A stretch of DNA of 64,000 bases from contig JAIXWW010000011.1 in assembly GCA_027491085.1 (NCBI GenBank), positions 62,001 to 126,000 on the forward strand. The letters are read 5' to 3'. The stretch's first letter is position 1; the number at the start of each line of letters is the position of its first letter. This document shows positions 63,369 through 64,000 of the stretch, in pieces. The translations under genes were made by a program, and so were the position numbers. The notes beneath the pieces are model-generated. The model ran no database searches and was not told the DNA's origin. It saw nothing but the letters and a program-made list of their open reading frames with translations. This DNA is from Bacteroidota bacterium (GTDB lineage: Bacteria > Bacteroidota > Bacteroidia > UKL13-3).

Positions 63369-64000
63369 ATGAAAAAAATATTATTAATAGAAGACAATAA
63401 AGACGTAAGAGAGAACATTGCAGAAATACTCGAAATAGCTGGCTACAAAGTAGAACAAGCAGTAAATGGAAAAGATGGTGCAGCCAAGGCTAAATACTTA
63501 TTGCCCGATTTAATTATTTGTGATATAATGATGCCAGAATTAGATGGATATGGGGTGTTAAATGTATTATCGAGCGAAACTGCAACTGCTTCTATTCCGT
63601 TTATATTTTTAACAGCTAAAGCAGAGTTAACCGATATGCGCAAAGGCATGAATATGGGCGCGGATGATTATTTGACCAAACCCTTTGAAGATGCCGATTT
63701 ATTAAAAGCCATTGAGGTAAGGCTAGGTAAAGTAAGTGCTATTCAAACCGATTTCCAAAAATCTATAGAAGGTATTGAAACATTTATAGAAACAGCCATC
63801 ACTTTAGATGATTTTGATAAAATATCGAAAGACAGAAAACGATTGGTTTTTAAAAAGAAACAACCTATTTACAGCGAAGACAATATTCCAAGAGGTATTT
63901 ATTTTATTGAAAAAGGTTCGATAAAAACTTATAAAACCAGTATGAACGATAAAGATTATATATCGAACATATATAAAGCTGGCGACTTTTTTGGTTATAT
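63369..64000 (+). CDS. Receiver-CRP/FNR type regulator (3'-truncated by window edge)
   Basis: The gene starts at the ATG at 63369 and runs off the window after 210 codons. It begins with a receiver (ILLIEDNKDVRENIAEIL, LIICDIMMPELDGYG, TAKAEL and DDYLTKPFED), then from about residue 145 a cyclic-nucleotide-binding beta-roll (KKKQPIYSEDNIPRGIYFIEKGSIKTYK ends the visible motif, shown here only in part as NIPRGIYFIEKGSIKTYK). Family members end in a CRP-type winged helix, which would lie beyond the window. It would be the transcriptional output of the operon. Joining a receiver to an FNR-like fold fits an oxygen-responsive circuit headed by a FixL-like kinase. Confidence 0.85.
   Translation, partial: MKKILLIEDNKDVRENIAEILEIAGYKVEQAVNGKDGAAKAKYLLPDLIICDIMMPELDGYGVLNVLSSETATASIPFIFLTAKAELTDMRKGMNMGADDYLTKPFEDADLLKAIEVRLGKVSAIQTDFQKSIEGIETFIETAITLDDFDKISKDRKRLVFKKKQPIYSEDNIPRGIYFIEKGSIKTYKTSMNDKDYISNIYKAGDFFGY

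Overview
The window is AT-rich DNA from a member of the Bacteroidota. The support is type A type-IX-secretion (T9SS) sorting tails on three large secreted proteins, many small lipoproteins with a short lipobox, families typical of the phylum (DUF5686, DUF4920, DUF6261, LruC, carboxypeptidase-regulatory plus plug motifs, 7TMR-DISM kinases), and promoters of the form TTTG-N19-TAnnTTTG instead of the E. coli consensus. I cannot fix the order or genus. No rRNA, tRNA, CRISPR array, intact insertion sequence or prophage was seen.

Layout. 0-5.3 kb: the end of a cyclophilin, a DUF5686 outer-membrane protein, and a minus-strand run of envelope proteins (thioredoxin-like lipoprotein, cytochrome c'-like lipoprotein, DUF4920 lipoprotein, small zinc-ribbon membrane protein). 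6-19.3 kb: a LuxR-type regulator and 7TMR-DISM kinase diverge from two giant T9SS substrates plus a lipoprotein. The giants carry beta-helix repeats, dockerin, cohesin-like and BACON modules. Two identical 27-bp palindromic sites lie in the shared promoter region and could couple the regulator to the surface genes. 19.3-20.4 kb is a decay zone with a small doubtful ORF, an alpha/beta-hydrolase fragment and a broken DUF6261 gene. 20.4-28 kb has three more zinc-ribbon membrane proteins and four two-component proteins, including a 1191-residue multi-PAS kinase. 28-33.7 kb is mostly metabolic: a saccharopine dehydrogenase family enzyme, alanine dehydrogenase and DUF1573. 33.7-34.9 kb is a HARE-HTH gene bounded by large stem-loops, perhaps a mobile cassette. 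35-39.2 kb has a nucleotidyltransferase, tandem ssb genes, an antitoxin with a gutted toxin, and an alpha/beta hydrolase with one in-frame stop. 39.2-43 kb has a VWA/plug protein, its shortened paralogue and an SPFH protein. 43.2-50 kb has a GH3 protein and an ABC-HlyD-TolC export operon whose ATPase is degenerate. 50-57.6 kb has a T9SS protein with a CxxCH motif, an LruC lipoprotein, a 2-oxoacid dehydrogenase E2, a DEAD-box helicase and a lipoprotein. 57.6-64 kb pairs an ECF sigma factor and a membrane-anchored barrel protein with a divergent FixL-like kinase operon that ends in a receiver-CRP regulator cut by the window edge.

The main theme is envelope biogenesis and surface display tied to dense two-component signalling. 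The most promising leads are the dockerin/cohesin surface locus with its duplicated operator, the family of four zinc-ribbon membrane proteins, the degenerate secretion ATPase, and the FixL-like PAS kinase operon. Functional statements are inferences from sequence read by eye; no database search was run.
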